DNA of 64,000 bases, from NCBI RefSeq assembly GCF_000499845.2, contig NC_023755.2, forward strand, positions 1,939,530 to 2,003,529, given 5' to 3'. The position numbers and the translations under genes are program-made. The notes below the pieces were generated by a model. The model made no database searches and was not told where the DNA came from. It saw only the letters and a program-made list of their open reading frames with translations. Source of the DNA: Phaseolus vulgaris. Lineage: Eukaryota > Streptophyta > Magnoliopsida > Fabales > Fabaceae. Positions 12,300 to 24,554 of this stretch are shown here, piece after piece; the first letter of the stretch is position 1; each line of letters opens with the position of its first letter.

Positions 12300-12480
12300 A
12301 TATTGAACTTAGTATGAGGATCTAGATTACTATAATATATTAATTGAATTTTATTATTTCTACTTTTAGAATTTAAATATTTAAATGAATTCTATATTCT
12401 TCTAATTAATAAATAAAAAATCTAGATTACTGTAATATTTCAATTGAATTCTATCATTTCTATTTTTATAATTTAAATAT
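12300..12480 (-). repeat. Inverted copies of the 96-bp unit, right arm
   Basis: About two copies of the reverse complement of the 96-bp unit (ATCTAGATTACT, ATTGAATTCTATCATTTCTA, TTTAAATATT). They run directly into the right terminal repeat, whereas the left arm has about 640 bp of other sequence between terminus and array. Confidence 0.8.
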
Positions 12481-12481
12481 T

Positions 12482-12722
12482 GTTGGAAGTGAGTGATCAA
12501 TTTACAAATGCATATATTGAGAAGGCACCTAAGTAAAATCATATATCCTACGTGTTTTTTTTTCTCTTAGTTGATGTTTCTTCGCAATAGTGCAAAGTAA
12601 AGAAAATAAGGTCTCTTTATCTTTCTGTGTCCCCTCACCCTTGTGCATTAGCTGATACAAACAAGGGGACCCTCGCATTCGTCTGCGTGAACAGTGCACC
12701 CCCTAGATCCAAACACACGCAA
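12482..12722 (-). repeat. Right terminal inverted repeat of the fold-back-like element
   Basis: Inverted partner of 10051-10248. It ends CCCCCTAGATCCAAACACACG, the complement of the left start. An extra AT-rich insert (ATGTTTCTTCGCAATAGTGC region) separates the two conserved blocks. Confidence 0.85.
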
Positions 12723-12904
12723 AGAAACTTAATTCAGCAAACAAGAAAACTTCTTAAATTTCACATTTTAGTATCAAATTGCCTCCACACCTCAATGAAT
12801 ATCAGGGTTTGCTTGGATAAACTTTTTCTCTAAAAACCCATAATAGAAAAAGTAAAATAATTATTTTCATAAACTAAATTAGTGTATATTCAAATTACAA
12901 AAAG

Positions 12905-13130
12905 TTATATAAAGTAAGTTATACTGGTTAGAGATCTCACATCCACTAGAGACAAAAATATTTTATAATATATAAGTGGGCATAAATCTCACCTTATAAT
13001 TTGATTTAGTAAAGCTCAACTATTTAAAATCTATCATAGTAAGAATTTGTTGTTATCAGACCATTCAAGGTCTTTGCATGAGAATGTTAGAGATCGATAA
13101 CAACATTTCATAGTATATAAATGAATGCAA
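12905..13130 (+). repeat. Dispersed repeat, degraded copy
   Basis: Contains GATCTCACATCCACTAGAGA, then ATATATAAGTGGGCATAAAT and CTCACCTTATAATTTG. The same order is found better preserved at 38400-38715 (ATATAAGTGAATGCAAACCTC, ACCTTATAAATT). I recognise this as a repeat type frequent in legume genomes, but I cannot assign its class. Confidence 0.5.
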
Positions 13131-13715
13131 AACTTGTAGTTAAACTATTTTTTTTTTTATGAAAAAGACAAACATTCCCACACGTACATGAAAAGTAAAA
13201 AATGATGATATGCATGTTGAAACCTGAAAAAATTAGGTCAGATTGTGGAAGTAGATTTAAATTTTTTGGAAGATTGGGATATTGGAGGTTAATGGGATTC
13301 CCACGTAGCCCACAATGCTACTCTCTTTGATGCCCAATGAACAAAGAATGGAAAGCACCACAATTTGTAGCATAAAGTAGAACAATATTATATACTTCAC
13401 TTCACACCTTGCTTATCAATCTATCATAGTGGACATCATCAACCATTTTCCCTTCTCATTCTCTTTGCTTCATACCACAATTTCTTAATTACCAAGCCAA
13501 CACCTGTAAATTGTTGTTGCCACATGTCACACTTCACACTTTTATTCACTATTTTATTTCTTTTTTTTATGTCCTTTTAAATGTATAATTTTGAAGGCCT
13601 TTCTCAAAATTAACAAGTTGCCATAAACAATATATAATATTACACGCTTAAGTCTCTCATGTGTCAAAATCTACATTTTTCTATGTGTTTTGGAAAATAG
13701 TGGGGCAAAGGGTAC

Positions 13716-13860
13716 TTATAAAAAGGGGGGTGGTGTAGGTTGGGTTTGTCATGTAAGAAGTTTGTGATAGTGTTTTGAGTGAAGAAGCATTGAGAGAGTT
13801 GGTGAAAGCTTCAAGAATAAGCCTTGCTTGAGGAACCTTAAGGTGTTGCTTTCACTCTTT
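13716..13860 (+). promoter_or_regulatory. Candidate promoter and remote leader exon of the MATE gene
   Basis: A strong TATA box (TTATAAAAAG, 13716-13725) followed by a G-run stands out in a gene-poor region. About 130 bp downstream, the sequence CCTTAAG|GTGTTG can serve as a splice donor. No long reading frame follows. The next gene downstream on the same strand is the MATE transporter, whose start codon at 18000 is preceded by a good splice acceptor (polypyrimidine tract then CAAAACAG at about 17940). I infer a leader exon spliced over about 4 kb. It could equally be the start of an unrelated noncoding transcript. Confidence 0.35.
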
Positions 13861-16391
13861 CATTCTTTGTTTGGATATGCATTTCTCATTTACATGCAAT
13901 TCTTTTCATTTCTCACCTTTTTTTAATATGCATCTTGATTCTCGAGAGTTAGTTTTAACAAACTCTTATGTTATTTTTTTATACCCTAAATTCTATATAT
14001 ACCTATCACACTCGAAATATTATCGAGTCAATCATTGTATTTGAAATATTTATTTAATTAATTTTTATTTTCGTATTTTTTATTAAGTTATTATTTTTTA
14101 TTGATCAAAGTCGAACGAATCACAGTTCTTATTAATTTTTTAGAGTGAAAATGATAAGATTGTAAATATTAAATACGATAAAGATACATGTTTTTCATCT
14201 TTCCACATCATTGATTTTTCATTCTTTGTTTTGTTAAAATGGAGAAGCTCTATCAAACCACACCACTAGGAAAACAATGCTTATTAAAAAAACCTACCAT
14301 GATTCTTTCATTTTGTTGCATACAAAAACTTAAAATTATTGTAATCACTTTTGTGAATTCAACATCACCCCACACCAAATGGCTAAATTAGTCACACCTC
14401 TAACCTAAAGTTTATCAACTTCATGCAACTTGCATGCCACCTACCTTCCATACCCTCTAATTGGTCACTTGAAAACTCTTTTTTTTTTCTTATACTTTTT
14501 TCATACACATGAGCTCATTTTAATTGTTTAACATTCTAAAGGGGAATGTAAAAGTATAAATTATCATACCTACCAATTCACCATACACACTAAAGCACAT
14601 GTTACTTATCACAACCAACCATAACAAAATATCTAAGTTTTTATTCTAAGTTTAAAAAAAAAACCTAACACATATTTGAAGATATTTAAGAAATTTAAGC
14701 AAAAGCATATTAATATTGAGTTTGATAAAAAAAAATGAATAATTAATCCACATTTCATATAATTTATAAAATAATGTATTTTTATGTGAAATTGGGTTAA
14801 TTATATAAATGGAAAATTTGGGTGTTCATTGGTCTTGTACGGATTAGGTTGGGGGACCCACCAATATGTAAAATCTTAAACCTTGTTCCATTTCTTTGGG
14901 CCAATGTACGGTTTTCCTCTCTCAAACAACACATCATATTCAACTATGTTTCTTCTTTCTATCATTTAATAATAATTTTAAATATAGTGTTTATTGTTCA
15001 TGATCCATTTTAGTTTTTTTTTTATAAAATATTCTCCTCTTCTAGACATTACTATCACATCTTAAAATTCACAATTCACATACTATTATTATTATAATTA
15101 CTACTATTTATTTATTAACTTAAAAATATATGCATATTGTTTTTCATTATTTAAGTGAATTTTCTAAACTAAAACCAAAACTTGCAAGAGTTATATAACT
15201 TGTTATGCTACTAACTAACTAAGTATGATTCAACAATTTCAAACGTTTCATTCTAAAATTATGGCAAAACTATCCATGAAAAACACATAAACTTGGTTAA
15301 AACTAAACATTTTTTTTTTCTAATTTTTTTGTGTTTAACCAAGAAGAATTTTGGCATTATATGAATAGCTAAAGAAGTGGTATTAATTGGAGATAGTGGA
15401 GAAATAGTGGCCAACAAGGTAAGGGATTAGTACTATACTTTAGTCTATCATGCGTGCACACACAAAACTATGTGTAAGGCTAATTACTTATATAGGGTCA
15501 TTATCCTAGCTACTAATTAATCTTCTACCTACTAATTAATTTAAGATCAATTTCATCTTATCTAAGTCTTATATAGGGTTGTAGTATTTCTAATATTTCA
15601 TTTATTTTATTTTTTATTGTTGATAAAAAAAAATACTTTCTAATTATTTAGATGAATTTTGATAAATAGAAATTGATAAATTGAAATAGAAAGAAGAAGC
15701 CACATGATGAAAGTGTATAAATTTAATTTTACTCATCCTTTATATTTTCTAATTGAGATTTATGTATGTGTATGAAGTAGAGAGTGAGAGATATTTTTTT
15801 TTTATGTAATATCACATGTGATGTTATTTTTTTATATTCAAATAATGAAGCATAACTAAATGTACACTAAATTACACATTATTGGCAGTATTTTTATGTA
15901 AAACAACATAAAAGCCAGTTATTTATTTAATTAGAATTTTGAATCTCACACTAAGTTAATATTTAGCCTTGGCTTTAAGAAGTTCTGAATTTAATTTAAA
16001 AATTATTGAATGGTGTTTAAACTTAATCCAATGCTATCCTTATTTTATGTATGATTAAAAATGTAAAACTAAAATTTCATAAATATTTAATTAGTTAATA
16101 TATATAGTATTAATTCCAGTTAAATAACACAAAGAATGAACATAAGCTTTTAATGATGATAAAAGGCAACTATTGGATGCAAAATTACACAATATTTTTA
16201 TTACATTTTGAATTGTCATAATCTTCAAAGTTATTAAAATATTTTATAAATAGAGATAGTTGTCATCTTGAAAAACATCTACTTTTTTACTCAACATATA
16301 TATTACAATTTAAACTATATCTGTCATTTTCTTGAGGATCTGATGCCACTGCATCTTCTTTTCCTTTTTAATTTATGCATGTATTTCATCA

Positions 16392-16441
<50 letters not shown>

Positions 16442-17940
16442 TAAAAACACAACTTTATGTAGATTCTAATTCATCCCAACTTCAAATCACTAAAGTGTGT
16501 AAGTTTTCTTTTTATTTTACTTGAAAATATGCATTAAAATGGATTTAGATTCGTTGCTTAATGAATTTTGCTTGCTTCATTCATTTTTGGTAAATAAAAC
16601 AAAACTATCAAAAAAGGAAGCAATGATGATCTGTTCATATCTGTGGGGTGTGAAACTTTTAAATGATTACTGGATTTTTTTTTTTTACGAATATGGACTC
16701 CAATAGGTAGAAAATTAACTTTCATGATTTATTTACATCTTATTTAATTAATTTGTATTTGGTTGATTTTTCAAATTTAACTTTAGAAGATATTAAAATT
16801 GAGTTTGGAATTAAATAATTTTATTATTATTATTTTGTAAGAAATTAACTGTAAAGTTATTATTCATATATCCTTAAAACTCTATGTTTTGTTTATTACA
16901 TGAAGTAGCATTTTAAAAGTAAAGAAAGTTTGGTTCAACAAGCAAATATAACTTTTTTTATGGTAAAACTCCTATAATTTCATTCATAAAAAAATTATTT
17001 TTTCTAAAATATAAATAAATTTTTATGTTAATTTTCTTAAAATACTCTAACTTTAATTAATTTCTTATATTTGGTGCATCATTATTATATGTACTTTTTT
17101 CTTTCTGAAATTAATAGCAAGGGTTTTTTAAGAAAAATATTGGAGCATAGCTAATATGTGTGGAATCTTTTTCTAATGAATCATCCATGTATATTCTCAT
17201 GTATAAACAAAATAATCCTTTTTTAAATATAAGCAAAATTTTAATTATTTTATTTCATTTAATAATACTTTATATTAAAATACCATTTAATAAAACGTAT
17301 GAGCTTTGGTGGTATAATTATTATCTGTAATTTTTGTTTAAAAACGATATTTTTGGGAATATATTAAAAAATTGATAAAATTTAATATAGTTGATGATGA
17401 TTTTCTGTTATTTTTTTTTTATAAATGAAATATGAGAGGTAATATCATGTTAGAAGACTTCAAAGTTTAGTTTTAAGATCAATAATGGATATCAAAAAGT
17501 ATATGCATTATGGTGTAAGATTCCAACATTTGTGTCTTATTATTTCTAAGTGCTTTGCCTTTTATTGTATAAAAAAAGAAACTGACATGTTCTGCCTTGA
17601 ATTCATACATCATATGTAACTAAACAAGTAATAAAATAAAATAAAACACATTCAAAGACATTATTAAAACTCATCTGAGGAAGGTTGAAACTATAATAGT
17701 GATGATACTTTTGTCAGTAACTTTTTTCAGCATTCCATGATCTCTGCAACACTTAAATTGGCATTGTTTATCTGGTTTTTGCATATATTTCTGCAATGTT
17801 ACCATAAATAGGAACATTTTTCCTATAGTGATCTTTAGAAAAGGAGCACAATATATAGTTTATGTGAGGGAGAAGCTTGAGTTTCCTGCATGGAGATCAG
17901 TATAAAACATGTTTTTCTTTCTTTTTTGATGACTCAAAAC
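13861..17940. other. AT-rich region upstream of MATE, no coding signal
   Basis: Nothing coding is recognised. The short frames at 14822 and 16521 have no family signature. The stretch contains a long ATT microsatellite and would be a 5' UTR intron if the remote leader is real. Otherwise it is the MATE promoter region. Confidence 0.5.
16388..16441. repeat. (ATT)n microsatellite, about 18 units
   Basis: Uninterrupted ATT trinucleotide run of about 54 bp, likely length-polymorphic. Confidence 0.95.
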
Positions 17941-17999
17941 AGTGAACGAAACCTGAAATTGAAAACTTGGCAGATTGTTGAGATTTAAGGGGAAATATC

Positions 18000-20900
18000 A
18001 TGGACGAAAATGGTAGCTCAAGTAGTGAACCCAAGAACAAGAGAAACCTGCCTGTCTCAGTTTTCTTCAAAGATGCAAGGTACCCTTATGTTTTATCAAC
18101 TCATGACCCTTGTGTTTATGGAGGAATGTGACTGCAAAATACTGATAGTTGCTTCAATAAATGTGAATATGTAGACATGTTTTCAAGATGGACTCCATTG
18201 GCAAGGAGATACTTGGGATTGCATTCCCATCTGCACTGGCTGTTGCTGCTGATCCTATTGCTTCTCTCATAGACACAGCATTCATTGGCCACTTGGGTAC
18301 ATTTCCTTGTCATCATGTCATGTTTGAACAAAAGACACACACATGTAAATTGCATTAATCAGGTTTTGTGCTTTGGCTTGGCAACTTTTTACCACACACT
18401 AGTTGCAACTTGCAAGTTCTAGTCTTTCTCTTTGCTCAAAGATTTGATATTGAATTACTTCTAAATTTTCTTTTATTTTTTTTTCTTTTTTAGATTGGCG
18501 TTTTGAATCTTTGATATGATTATACTCGTTTTAGCTTAAAATTAGACTATGTGCTTTTAGACTTTAAACGGTTTAGAACAATTTGGTTGATTTTAGAGTA
18601 GTTTGGTCAGTTCTGTGTTTAATGGTTGTTTTGGTATGTTGTATAAAAGGTTGGACTCTGAAGTGATCCAAATTTATTTATTCATTATTGTTGGAAAAAA
18701 AAACTTGCAAATTGTTGTTACAGTCATAATGGGATGGCTTTATATATCATTTGGTCCCTATACCTTTAGCTTTAGTCCCTATAAATGTGTTTTTGGGGTG
18801 TCCTCAAATTTAAAGAAACCACACTAATTGCAAAGACAAGTTATACCAAGAACAGTGTATAGGGTCTAAAACTTGAAGTTCTTTGTTTCTCATACATGAA
18901 TTTGATTCCTACTGAAAGAGTGTCACTTATAAATAAGTTGTGGTTAAGAAAATTTGTAATGCTCCTACTTTTTACACTAACTTTTCATTATTCATGTGTT
19001 TTAGGACCCGTAGAGCTTGCTGCAGCAGGAGTGGCCATAGCTTTGTTCAACCAAGCTTCAAGAATTACCATCTTCCCTTTGGTTAGCATCACAACTTCCT
19101 TTGTGGCTGAGGAAAATACCATCGAAAGAATCAATAGAGACAAGAATTTGACTGAAAACATTAAGGCCAAGTCCAAGGAAGTAAGGCCTGAAGATCATCC
19201 GATTCAAGATATAGAGAAAGGAGCATCCAAGGAACACAATGAAACTCCAACAGAATCTTCATCTTCAAGAAGTGCCACAAGTGAGCTCGTGCCAAAAGGT
19301 TGTGCTCCTGAGAATGTGGAAATGGATGGTACTTTCTGCTCCTTTCTGGTTTTGTCTTCCTATTTTTGTGTATTATAGCATCATGTATTATACATTGTCT
19401 TTATTATCAGTATAAATAAATAAATATGAACCACTTCGTATTTAATCTAATCCTTATGTATATTTGGAAAAACTCACAATAGTTCTAAAAAAACAACATC
19501 TCCTCGCAAATAGCAAAAAGAAACACTTATCCAACGCAAAACAACTCATTTGTTTTTAATTGAAAACATGTAAGCCAAATAATCCGTACAATAATCTGAA
19601 AAGGAAAAATAAGTTGAATAAACTTTAAAAGTAAACTAATACCATACCTTCAATCAATCCATGATGTATAATGTATAAACACAAACTAATGAGTAGGAAA
19701 TTCATCATGATAAAAGATAATGCATAAATATGAAATAGTGGATATTGAGTAGAGAGAAAAGAATGCACATTGAAAGTTTGTGCTCTTCCATTTTAGTTTA
19801 ATAATAACTAATGTCCTTATCAGATTGCAATACAAGTACAAGCAAATCTACCTCTGCTAGTAGTGGTAACAAGAGTATGTCAAAAGCTGGAAGGAAGAAG
19901 CAACACGTTGCTTCTGCATCAACGGCACTACTTTTTGGCACAATCCTTGGTCTCCTTCAAGCAGTAACCCTTATATTTGCAGCCAAACCTCTATTAGCTG
20001 CAATGGGTCTGAAACCTGTATGTAATCATGAGTTATATGCTACAAATCTTGATTTTCTGGAGGGCATTTTTTTAATCTTTGACTAAAGTGTGGGGCTATT
20101 TCTCTTTGTGTAGGATTCTCCTATGCTAAATCCAGCTGTTAAATACTTGAGATTGAGATCTTTAGGTGCCCCTGCAGTGCTTCTCTCCTTGGCCATGCAA
20201 GGAATCTTTCGAGGATTCAAGGACACTACAACTCCTTTATATGTTATTGGTAGGTTCAAATGATCCATTGTCTTGAAATGAAGCCAATAATAGAGACAAA
20301 GTGAAAACATCAAAAGTTCAAAATGCATGAAGTTAAGCATGCAAGTCAAATATATGCACCAGGAAAAATAGAACAAACTCCAATTAAAGGCTTAATGGGA
20401 GATATTTTGTCAAAATTTGTCAAAATTTTCATTGACTTGATTCATCTCTGTGTGTGGTTTTATAATTAGTTTCGGGGTATGCATTGAATGTGGCTTTGGA
20501 TCCAATTCTTATCTTCTACTGCAAAATGGGCATCAAAGGTGCTGCCATTTCACATGTTCTCTCTCAGTAAGTCTTACTCTGTTTTATCCTAGTTGTGTTC
20601 AAGCATTTCATTTGTCAAAAACATGAACTTACAAAATGGTGACCCTTTGTGATTAGGTATGTGATGGCAGTGGCCCTCTTGTTGATATTAACTAGAAAAG
20701 TGGATCTGGTACCTCCAAGTATTAAGGACTTGCAGATTTTCAGGTTTCTTAAAAATGGTATGTGGTGGAGGGCATTGAACACAACATGCTGGTTTTGATT
20801 TCTATACCATAACTGAAATCTCACTCTCCTCTATTAGACTGAAATTTCAGTTTAATTAGTGACCAAACTCATGTTAAAGTTTACTTTCAATTTCAATAGG

Positions 20901-22231
20901 AGGTCTTTTGTTGGCAAGAGTTGTAGCTGTGACATTCTGCCAAACCTTGGCAGCCTCATTGGCAGCAAGGTTTGGCCCAATTCCTATGGCTGCTTTCCAA
21001 ACCTGCTTGCAAGTGTGGCTCACATCTTCTCTTCTTGCTGATGGTTTAGCTGTTGCTGTACAGGTACATAAACATTTTTCTTCCTACTATTGGTTTGTAA
21101 AATGTAATCATATTACATGTAAGAGCTTGTTTGGTTTAAAGATTATTGTTTTGAGTGTTGATATGTTGACAATCATGCACCAGACTAACTGAAAAGAGAA
21201 ATTTTTTTTACTGAAGTGGAGTTTTGAAATTATATTAACCAGATCACAGTCGCAATCTAGTGTCTTTGTCTTTAGTTGTCAAAATAACATTATGTGACTT
21301 TCCTCTACTAGAAAGAAACAAATAAATAATACAGTTGGAATAGTTTGCATGAGATCATGAGCTTAAATCTTACTATATTCACGTTATTATACATAGAGGA
21401 CAAAGAAACAAGTATAAGTTGTTGTTAAAATGAAATGAGTATTACTAATCACTTTCACCATCTCACAGGCAATTCTAGCTTGTTCCTTTGCTGAGAAAGA
21501 TTATGGAAAGGTGATTGCTACTGCAACACGAACACTACAGATGGGTTTTGTTTTAGGAGTTGGACTCTCTTTTGCAGTTGGAGTTGGCTTATACTTTGGA
21601 GCTGGACTCTTCTCCAAAAATGAGCTTGTTGTGCACTTAATCAGAATAGGCCTCCCGGTACAAACATATATTTCTGCATCTCTTTCACTACAAAGAATTT
21701 GATGAGTGTTTTCTGTGTGATTTTCATCTGATGAATTTCATTTTATTACCAGTTTGTTGCTGCAACACAACCAATCAATTCATTAGCCTTTGTCTTTGAT
21801 GGTGTGAACTATGGTGCTTCTGATTTTGCATATTCTGCATACTCCTTGGCAAGTTCACCTACCATGATTTGTTTTCAAATTTGTTGTAATGTGTCATTCA
21901 TATCCAAATTTATTTAACTAGTTCTTATGCTCTTAATCTCTTCAGGTTACTGTGTCATTAGCAAGTGTTGCTGCACTGTTCCTTCTCTCTAAGAGCAAAG
22001 GTTTTGTTGGACTATGGATTGCACTAACCATCTACATGAGTCTTCGCATGTTTGTTGGTATATGGAGGTAAACATTCCTTGTTTTAGACCATGTTTTGAC
22101 CACCTTCTACATAAAATTAAGCTCATATTACTTGAAAAAAATGAAGTTTTGAATGCAAATGATGAATTTTTTAATGCAAATGCAGGATGGGAACAGGAAC
22201 AGGACCATGGCGTTTTCTGAGAAGACAATGA
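18000..22231 (+). CDS. FRD3-like: MATE transporter, FRD3-type citrate exporter
   Basis: Twelve coding exons: 18000-18079, 18175-18296, 19005-19328, 19824-20017, 20114-20249, 20470-20566, 20657-20757, 20900-21063, 21469-21657, 21753-21848, 21946-22067 and 22186-22231. They join in phase to 556 aa. Membrane segment 1 carries FPSALAVAADPIASLIDTAF. PVELAAAGVAIALFNQ and FPLVSITTSFVAEE follow. A hydrophilic loop of about 100 residues (roughly 104-203, Ser/Thr/Lys-rich) separates the second and third segments, the mark of the FRD3/aluminium-activated citrate branch of MATE proteins. Later come KPLLAAMGL, MQGIFRGFKDT, FVAATQPINSLAFVFDGVNYG and the C-terminal GPWRFLRRQ. In that family the proton-coupled plasma-membrane carrier exports citrate for iron transport in xylem or for aluminium tolerance. 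Intron 10 uses a GC donor (TTG|GCAAGT). Citrate specificity is inferred, not shown. Confidence 0.92.
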
Positions 22232-22480
22232 ATGTGTTGATGATGCAATCTAACAAAAGAAATTGGGAAGAAAATATGTTGTTTTTCTATCAGTTTTCAC
22301 CGTTTAGGATCAGTTTTCTTCAAGACATCTTTTGTTCTCTACTATGCTCATAGTCTTATTCTATATTGGATAACCCATTTACAAGTGTTTAAAACTATGG
22401 TTTTTTTTCCTTTTTATTTTTGACCTATGGTCTTTTATAATGTATTCTTCCTACTGTTAGTATGTAATACATAAGAGACA

Positions 22481-22486
22481 AATAAA
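22481..22486 (+). terminator. Candidate poly(A) signal of the MATE gene
   Basis: AATAAA lies 250 bp after the stop codon, downstream of a T-rich stretch, as expected for a plant 3' UTR end. Plant signals are loose, so other sites are possible. Confidence 0.4.
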
Positions 22487-22489
22487 TCA

Positions 22490-23330
22490 CTTTTCTACAA
22501 CATTTATTCTTTCTTCCATTACTGCAAATTTCCAATCATATGGAACAATACTGTGTAAACATTTTCTAGTTTGTGTGTTTTGGTGAGAGTGCAAGAATAA
22601 TACATTTACTCAATAAAACTTTGTATTAAAAAAATAAGTTTACAAGTCATAAAGATGAGTGAAAAGGAGAAAAAATAAATTAATTAACAACTTAACATCA
22701 AATAATTAAGCATAACTAGCTAATATCTTACTCAAGTTGGGTATAAAGGTTGAAGCATCTTTGAAATATTTCATTTTATTTACTGATAAAAAAAACTCAC
22801 TCAAATTGGAAACAAAAAGATATTAACTTAAATATATTTTGTGTTACTGCATTATAACATGAAATTGATTTTCATTTCTTATTCAAACTTTAGACCATCG
22901 AAGCACTTGTAGTATATAAATGATTAGAATAGGTCTTTCTGTGTGTGGAATTAATTCAATTTGAGGTTTCACTTCATTAATTCATTGAAAATAGTTATAG
23001 TGACTATAAGTGTTGAATCAAAACAACAATGAATTTTGAAAAAAAAACTAATATTTTTTAAAAAAAAACTAATAATCATTTCACATAAAAAAAAAACTTA
23101 TTTTAATCATTTTCATATATCTGAATAGTAAAAAAAATTAAAGCATGAATAAAAACCAATTTCTTATTATAGAAAAGATATTCAAAGAAGTTAATTTGTT
23201 AATGAAATTGTTCAAAAGAGGTTGTGGAGAAGGGTTTTGTAAACATATAGGAGATTTATGTATCAGTATATAGTAGCATATAATTGTGGGGATGTGAACT
23301 TTAAAATGTGTTAGAAGTCTTTCTAGTTAA
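22490..23330. other. AT-rich intergenic DNA, no gene seen
   Basis: A-rich runs alternate with short T-rich stretches. No reading frame, RNA gene or repeat family is recognised. Confidence 0.5.
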
Positions 23331-23334
23331 ACCA

Positions 23335-23760
23335 AATCACTTGATGCAGCAATGTATTAAGCCTCAATGGAAGATTTTGACACTGTGTTTTGTCTTTTGG
23401 AACTCCAGAATATTAAAGATTCTCCTAGGAAAATGACAAACCATGTTCTTGATCTTCTTGTACCGAGGAACCCTATCCAATCTTCATCATCGTATACAAC
23501 TAATTGTAGCTTTGAACCTTCATCATGTTTTCTTTTGACAAAGATTGATTCCTTTGCTGCTTTCTAGCTATCTCCAAAGCCTAGGAAACTTTTGAGATTA
23601 CCAAACACTTTTGACCTTGAAAAGTTTCTGTAAGGAAGTTTAAACTTGATGCTCGTAGCAATGGAACCTGCAAATATGATGTCATCAGTGTGTTGTTGAA
23701 TCATTGTCTCTTTTCATGTCTCAAACCATATCATGAATTTTTCAGCTTACAAATAAGATG
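23335..23760 (-). mobile_element. Ty1/copia pol fragment, degenerate
   Basis: Read on the minus strand from 23760 down, the translation gives ICKLKNS*YGLRHEKRQ*FN, the reverse transcriptase motif usually written LKKSLYGLKQAPRQW. Frameshifted sequence follows, then the RNase H end: YDDEDWIGFLGTRRSRTW, FVIFLGESLIFWSSKRQN and TVSKSSIEA*YIAAS. The Glu before Tyr in the usual EAEY motif has become a stop. The part between the two domains is missing, so this is a deleted, dead copy. No LTRs were recognised around it. Confidence 0.85.
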
Positions 23761-23764
23761 TTTT

Positions 23765-24550
23765 TTTATGTTAGTATGTTTTAAAAAAAAATTTTCACTC
23801 AATTAAAGATTTGGTCTTAGACACATATAATTTTGCTTTTGTATGTTTTTTTTTTGAATTATTTGATTATGATCAAAAGTCTTTGATTGTTTGTTAGATC
23901 GAGTAATTTAGTTTGATGATGTTGTTCTCTTTGGTATTTTTGCTGATTTTGAATTGACCTCCTTATTGATATGTATATGAATTGGATTATTTCTTAAATT
24001 ATTTATTTATTTAATTTATTTTTTAATAAAAAAATAAATAAATGTAAATCATTTCAAAAATATGGTTCAATCCTATTGAAAGAAACCTTCAAAACCTTCC
24101 ACCACCAATAGACAACATCTCATCAAACACTCAACCTACAATTTTGTTCGCTAATAAAAAAATGTTAGTATATTTTAGATACAAGGTCTTGTATAATTAT
24201 ATATATATATATATATATATATTCAGAAAATAATTATTGGTGATTAATTCTTGTCTTTAATGTTGCTGCAAAACATAAACAACCAAAACTTCTGCAGAGT
24301 ATAATCAGAATCCATACCATATAAAAAGTTGCAAAAAAATAGATGTTTTTAATATTTGGATATGGGCTCAGTAACACAATTATAACACTAAAAGATGTTG
24401 ATGTTTTTTTTCTACCACTGAAATTTTTATATGTTCTTTCAACTAAGATAATTGATCAATGGTGCCTTTCTCCATTATCTTTTTACTATAATCGATTATT
24501 ATAACTAAGATAGTCAATTACTTTAAAATATAAATGATTATTTGATTATC
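23765..24550. other. AT-rich intergenic DNA with a TA microsatellite
   Basis: No gene recognised. It contains the TA run at 24196-24222. Confidence 0.5.
24196..24222. repeat. (TA)n microsatellite
   Basis: TA dinucleotide run of about 27 bp. Confidence 0.9.
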
Positions 24551-24554
24551 AGCT

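Larger units (their letters stand above)
10051..12722. mobile_element. 2.7-kb fold-back-like element with tandem-repeat arms
   Basis: The sequence from 10051 (CGTGTGTTTGGATCTAGGGG...) to about 10248 reappears as its reverse complement at 12482-12722. The shared words run in the same order: GTGCACTGTT, TTAGCT.ATGCACAAGGGTGAGG, CACGTAGGATAT.TGATTTTAC, TTAGGTGCC.TCTCAATATATGCAT and AATTGATCACTCACT. Inside the arms a 96-bp unit is tandemly repeated, about seven times at 10890-11590 and about twice, inverted, at 12300-12480. No transposase is visible, so it is non-autonomous. Long termini with inner tandem arrays resemble fold-back or Mutator-like elements. Possible flanking TTAA is seen, but target-site duplications are unproven. 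Confidence 0.75.

Noticed and set aside
13740..13870. Possible microRNA precursor in the leader-like sequence
   Set aside because: GTGAAAGC and GCTTTCAC can pair, but the stem is short with mismatches and no known mature miRNA sequence was recognised.
18896..19378. 160-aa plus-strand frame
   Set aside because: It is exon 3 of the MATE gene (19005-19328) read with intron sequence on both sides, not a separate gene.
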